Of a stretch of 16,409 nucleotides of DNA, positions 15,377 through 16,409 are shown one piece after another (position 1 is the stretch's first letter; every line of letters starts with the position of its first letter). The notes under the pieces were generated by a model. That model did no database searches. It had not been told where the DNA came from and worked only from the letters and a program-made list of their open reading frames with translations. This DNA comes from Prevotellaceae bacterium (lineage in GTDB: Bacteria; Bacteroidota; Bacteroidia; Bacteroidales; UBA932). Where the stretch lies: contig JAIRXY010000082.1 of NCBI GenBank assembly GCA_031268055.1, positions 1 through 16,409 on the forward strand. The letters are read 5' to 3'. A program made the position numbers and the translations under genes.

Positions 15377-15411
15377 GGAGGAAAAAACGCAATTTTCCTC
15401 CATGCTTTTTT
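15377..15411 (+). terminator. Intrinsic terminator after the first paralogue
   Basis: GGAGGAAAA (15377-15385) and TTTTCCTCC (15393-15401) form a perfect 9-bp stem around AACGCAA. ATGC and a run of T (15405-15411) follow. It lies 138 bp past the stop of the 14010 gene. Confidence 0.65.
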
Positions 15412-15474
15412 GGGGACGGGAAACGCTTACTTTTTTTCCTATCTAAATGAGCGCATTTGTAGGTAGGTGCGTGG
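15377..15474 (+). repeat. Diverged second copy of the terminator-leader block found at 12751-12856
   Basis: Both blocks have a hairpin, then GCTTTTTT, then 34 or 35 bases beginning with GGAC/GGGAC-type sequence, then ATGAGCGCA followed by a similar TTG...GTA...GCGTGG stretch. The order and spacing are kept although many bases differ, which points to an old duplication that included regulatory DNA. Confidence 0.6.
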
Positions 15475-15518
15475 TAAGTTTATGAATTTATTTACGAATT
15501 TATTAATTTTTATTTGCA

Positions 15519-15659
15519 ATGAGAAATTTATACCGAAATGCATACCGTGTTCATGCTGTAGAAATGAGAGATGTTGATGGAGTCGGTTGGCTTAAAAATA
15601 AATGGGAGGCTTGTAAAAATGCCATGTTATTTTCACGTTACGATAAGTTTTTTTTCCTA
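15519..15659 (+). other. In-frame open extension upstream of the HEEGH gene
   Basis: An ATG at 15519 opens 47 codons without a stop, joined in frame to the signal peptide at 15660; the product starts MRNLYRNAYRVHAVEMRDVD. It could be a remnant of another gene, as suspected at 10744, a leader cistron, or chance in a leader. I do not recognise it. Confidence 0.3.
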
Positions 15660-16409
15660 ATGCGTAAGCCCGCTCTTACGTTGCTGCTTTTGGGGTCGCT
15701 GTCGCTTTACGCTCAGGAGACACTGCGCGAATACTCATTTTTGCTTGTGGACGCACCGGCGCGGTTGTACACCATGAGGCAGAGCAACGAAAATTTTCTG
15801 AGCGCCTACAGGTTAGGAGCGCGCACGCTGGCTAACTCCCTCCCCGACACCATAAATTTGGGGTTTAAAAAAGCTCCACCGGGAAATGCTATGGTGCTCA
15901 TAGAGGCTCTAAGCGAGCTTATACTATACCCTCTGACCCACGAGGAGGGACACCGCAGCATTCTGACTGCCGAAGGGATAGGCTCCATATCGGCGCCATT
16001 CCCCTTTAACAAGTACGGCGCAGCTTATGTAAACGGAGTGAGAGATGCGGAGCTAAAAAATTTGCGAGATACCAAGCTACCCACCTACATTCGCCTGCAC
16101 ATTGCGGGTAACGAAGCGGACTATGCGCTCGCCCTGCGCTCCAGCTCCCTGCTAACTTGGGAGAAAGAAGCAGCAGGGATACTGTGGGTAGATTTTCTCT
16201 TGCGAAAGCTATCTATAATGAGCTACTACTTTATTAAAGATGATTACGGCATGACAGAAGAATCGGAGCTACAGCGCGATATAGTAGGCCATGATGTGCT
16301 AAGCGCCATACGGCACCTTCACAGGCCGGAGATGGACTTTAAGCGCTATACAAGCTACGACGACTTCACCGATGAAGAAAAGAAGTTTCATACCCGCGTT
16401 CGCTACCGG
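15660..16409 (+). CDS. Exported HEEGH metalloprotease-like protein, paralogue of the preceding gene (3' end outside the window)
   Basis: Only the first 250 codons are visible. A signal peptide (MRKPALTLLLLGSLSLYAQ) starts at the ATG at 15660. The body matches the preceding paralogue block for block: LYTMRQSNENFLSAYR (37-52), SILTAEGIGS (100-109), NGVRDAELKNLRDTKLPTYI (125-144), AIRHLHRPEMDFKRYTSY (216-233). Unlike that paralogue it carries HEEGH (94-98; bases 15939-15953) directly after a hydrophobic helix (about 78-92), the arrangement of zinc metallopeptidases with an HExxH helix. Glu152 in NEADYAL, conserved in both paralogues, could be a third zinc ligand. The frame stays open upstream to an ATG at 15519 (47 extra codons, also an ATG at 15624). 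That extension has no signal character, so 15660 is preferred. It is preceded by a terminator and leader, so it is probably its own unit. Peptidase activity is inference from the motif. Confidence 0.8.
   Translation, partial: MRKPALTLLLLGSLSLYAQETLREYSFLLVDAPARLYTMRQSNENFLSAYRLGARTLANSLPDTINLGFKKAPPGNAMVLIEALSELILYPLTHEEGHRSILTAEGIGSISAPFPFNKYGAAYVNGVRDAELKNLRDTKLPTYIRLHIAGNEADYALALRSSSLLTWEKEAAGILWVDFLLRKLSIMSYYFIKDDYGMTEESELQRDIVGHDVLSAIRHLHRPEMDFKRYTSYDDFTDEEKKFHTRVRYR

Larger units (their letters stand above)
15240..15659 (+). other. Intergenic region with terminator and leader
   Basis: Between the two paralogues lie 420 bases. They contain the terminator at 15377-15411, the shared leader block up to about 15474, an AT-rich stretch (15475-15518), and an open extension of the next gene from 15519. 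A 71-codon frame (15251-15466) runs through the terminator and the shared block and is not supported as a gene. No -7 box with a good upstream TTG was identified here; TAAGTTTA at about 15474 is a near match. Confidence 0.5.

Noticed and set aside
15251..15466. 71-codon open frame after the first paralogue
   Set aside because: It reads through a strong terminator hairpin and the duplicated leader block, whose other copy does not keep the frame, so coding is unlikely.
1..16409. CRISPR array, rRNA, tRNA or insertion sequence
   Set aside because: No regularly spaced direct repeats, no transposase frames and no conserved RNA gene sequence were seen on reading both strands.

Overview
The window looks like chromosome from the phylum Bacteroidota, most likely order Bacteroidales. 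The reasons are TAnnTTTG-type -7 boxes with an upstream TTG about 20 nt away, AT-rich translation starts without obvious Shine-Dalgarno sites, and Bacteroidota-style families (MutS2, TerC, class III sirtuin, lipoprotein plus S41 peptidase pairs, CarboxypepD_reg-like proteins). No rRNA, tRNA, CRISPR array or insertion sequence was seen.

Bases 1-10281 are a gene-dense run read entirely from the minus strand. In transcription order it holds a sirtuin; ftsY-rimO (SRP receptor and ribosomal S12 methylthiotransferase) behind a good promoter; prfB (RF2) with a classic programmed +1 frameshift; grpE-dnaJ (Hsp70 co-chaperones); a TerC-family membrane protein; and mutS2 behind its own promoter. Three gene models need correction. 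prfB begins 37 bases upstream of the open frame that carries most of it. rimO has no ATG, GTG or TTG that keeps its first essential cysteine and probably starts at ATT. mutS2 ends before the Smr nuclease domain. A 197-bp imperfect inverted-repeat element lies between ftsY and the sirtuin gene.

Bases 10282-16409 switch to the plus strand and look accessory and envelope-directed. A 462-bp AT-rich divergent spacer carries a palindrome abutting a candidate promoter. It leads into a short reading frame resembling the start of an HlyD-type secretion protein, fused in frame to a lipoprotein gene. That gene overlaps an S41-peptidase lipoprotein gene. After a terminator and long leader comes a two-gene unit: a CarboxypepD_reg-like exported protein translationally coupled (ATGA overlap) to an exported protein of unrecognised family. 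After a second terminator and leader comes a paralogue of that last protein, cut by the window edge. The two paralogues share long blocks of sequence, but only the second keeps an HEEGH (HExxH) metalloprotease-like motif; the first has HNAAR at the same place. The two terminator/leader regions are themselves diverged copies of one another, so complete expression cassettes appear to have been duplicated.

The most promising unknown is this secreted HEEGH/HNAAR paralogue family with its CarboxypepD_reg-like, S41 and lipoprotein neighbours. All functional statements about it are inference from motifs and context.
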